DNA of 64,000 nt from Arion vulgaris (taxonomy: Eukaryota > Mollusca > Gastropoda > Stylommatophora > Arionidae). The translations under genes were made by a program, and so were the position numbers. Shown here in pieces: positions 62,216-64,000 of the stretch (position 1 is the stretch's first letter; every line of letters starts with the position of its first letter). The notes beneath the pieces were generated by a model, which was given only the letters and a program-made list of their open reading frames with translations, had not been told where the DNA came from and did no database searches. The stretch lies in NCBI GenBank assembly GCA_020796225.1, contig CM036754.1, positions 22,200,867 through 22,264,866 on the forward strand, in the 5' to 3' direction.

Positions 62216-64000
62216 ATCTGAGCACATTGTTCTTTGAGGTTCACTGTCTGTTGGTAATCTGTTATTGTATCTGAGCACATTGCTCTTTGAGGTTCACTGT
62301 CTGTTGGTAATCTGCTTATTTTATCTGAGCAACATTGCTCTTTGAGGTTCACTGTCTGTTGGTAATCTGCAATTGTATCTGAGCAACATTGTTCTTTGAG
62401 GTACACTGTCTTTGGTAATCTGCTTATTGTATCTGAGCAACATTGCTCTTTGAGGTTCACTGTCTGTTGCAATCTGCTTTTTGATCTGAGCAACATTGTT
62501 CTTTGAGGTTCACTGTCTGTTGGTAATCTGTATATCTGAGCAACATTGCTCTTTGAGGGTCACTGTCTGTTGGTAATCTGCTTATTGTATCTGAGCAACA
62601 TTGCTCTTTGAGGTACACTGTCTGTTGGTAATCTGCTTATTGTATCTGAGCAACATTGTTCTTTGAGGTACACTGTCTGTTGGTAATCTGAGCAACATTG
62701 TTCTTTGAGGTTCACTGTCTGTTGGTAATCTGCTTATTGTATCGAGCAACATTGTTCTTTGAGGTACATCTGTTGGTAATCTTAGTATCGAGCAACATTG
62801 CTCTTTGAGGTTCACTGTATTTGAGTAATCTGCTTATTGTATCTGAGCAACATTGCTCTTTGAGGTTCACTGTCTGTTGTAATCTGCTTGTGTATCTGAG
62901 CATCATTGTTCTTTGAGGTTCACTGTCTGTTGGTAATCTGCTTATTGTATCTGAGCAACATTGTTCTTTGAGGTACACTGTCTGTTGGTAATCTGCTTAT
63001 TGTATCAGCAACATTGCTCTTTGAGGTTCACTGTCTGTTGGTAATCTGCTTATTGTATCTGAGCAACATTGCTCTTTGAGGTTCACTGTCTGTTGGTAAT
63101 CTGCTTATTGTATCTGAGCAACATTGTTCTTTGAGGTTCACTGTCTGTTGGTAATCTGCTTATTGTATCTGAGCAACATTGTTCTTTGAGGTCACTGTCT
63201 GTTGGTAATCTGAGCAACATTGCTCTTTGAGGTTCACTGTCTGTTGGTAATCTGCTTATTGTATCTGAGCAACATAGCTCTTTGAGGTTCACTGTCTGTT
63301 GGTAATCTGCTTGATCAGCAACATTGTTCTTTGAGGTTCACTGTCTGTTGGTAATCTGTAGTATCGAGCAACATTGTTCTTGAGTTCATCTGTTGGTAAT
63401 CTGCTTATTGTATCTGAGCAACATTGTTCTTTGAGGTTCACTGTCTGTTGGTAATCTCTTTGTATCGAGCAACATTGCTCTTTGAGGTTCACTGTCTGTT
63501 GGTAATCTGCTTATTGTATCGGAGCAACATTGTTCTTTGAGGTTCACTGTCTGTTGGTAATCTGTTAGTATCTGAGCAACATTGCTCTTTGAGGTTCACT
63601 GTCTGTTGGTAATCTTCTTATTGTATCTGAGCAACATTGCTCTTTGAGGTTCACTGTCTGTTGGTAATCTGATTATTGTATCTGAGCAACATTGCTCTTT
63701 GAGGTTCACTGTCTGTTGGTAATCTGCTTATTGTATCTGAGCAACATTGCTCTTTGAGGTTCAATGTCTGTTGGTAATCTGCTTATTGTATCTGAGCAAC
63801 ATTGTTCTTTGAGGTTCACTGTCTGTTGGTAATCTGCTTATGTATCGAGCAACATTGCTCTTTGAGGTCACTGTCTGTTGGTAATCTGCTATGTACTGAG
63901 CAACATTGCTCTTTGAGGTTCACTGTCTGTTGGTAATCTGCTTGAGTGTATCTGAGCAACATTGTTCTTTGAGGTTCACTGTCTGTTGGTAATCTGCTTA
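62216..64000. repeat. 55-bp tandem repeat, about 32 copies, continues past the window
   Basis: Unit contains GAGCAACATTGCTCTTTGAG, GTTCACTGTCTGTTGGTAAT and CTGCTTATTGTATCT. CAACATTGCTCTTTGAGG alternates with CAACATTGTTCTTTGAGG. Many units have one to ten bases missing. Confidence 0.96.

Noticed and set aside
62176..63492. Minus-strand frames with repeated NLKEQCCSDTISRLP as a gene
   Set aside because: They are translations of the 55-bp array and change frame at every indel.

Overview
The window is nuclear DNA from an animal. It has spliceosomal introns, genes of metazoan-only families (an INSM/nerfin zinc-finger factor and two testis-specific serine kinases), and AT-rich sequence crowded with non-LTR retrotransposons, tRNA-headed SINEs, MITEs and about twenty minisatellites. 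A lophotrochozoan, most likely a mollusc, is my best guess from this mix of genes and repeats. Nothing here fixes the species.

Layout. 1-12,223 (+): the last two exons seen of an INSM1/nerfin-1 homologue, separated by a 10.5-kb intron that holds minisatellites, a nested pair of LINEs and a near full-length RTE-like LINE. 12.2-25.1 kb: no gene recognised; SINEs, MITEs (piggyBac, mariner and hAT types), LINE 3' ends and tandem arrays. 25,131-36,205 (-): a five-exon TSSK1/2-like kinase that I could assemble without any frame break (292 codons). 36,603-45,479 (+): a three-exon TSSK4-like kinase (383 codons) with a histidine-rich tail. The two kinase genes are head to head, their start codons 397 bp apart, so they probably share a promoter. 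45.5-57.7 kb: no gene recognised; SINEs, MITEs, a 46-bp array and a 16-bp satellite invaded by two LINEs. 57,749-61,484 (-): three exons coding for cysteine-rich, EGF-like extracellular modules of a gene that runs out of the recognisable sequence on both sides, plus one orphan reading frame. 62.2 kb to the end: a 55-bp array still running at the window edge.

How it works together. The kinases carry every catalytic motif and are probably co-expressed in the male germ line, as the family is elsewhere. The INSM homologue would be a neuroendocrine/neuronal transcription factor. Most of the rest is explained by target-primed insertion of LINEs and SINEs (many with intact target-site duplications listed below), cut-and-paste MITEs, and tandem expansion, in one case of a LINE coding segment itself. 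Frame breaks in the zinc-finger gene sit at short homopolymers, and several arrays are full of single-base indels, so part of the irregularity may be assembly error. Exon calls rest on reading frame, splice sites and family motifs, not on database searches.
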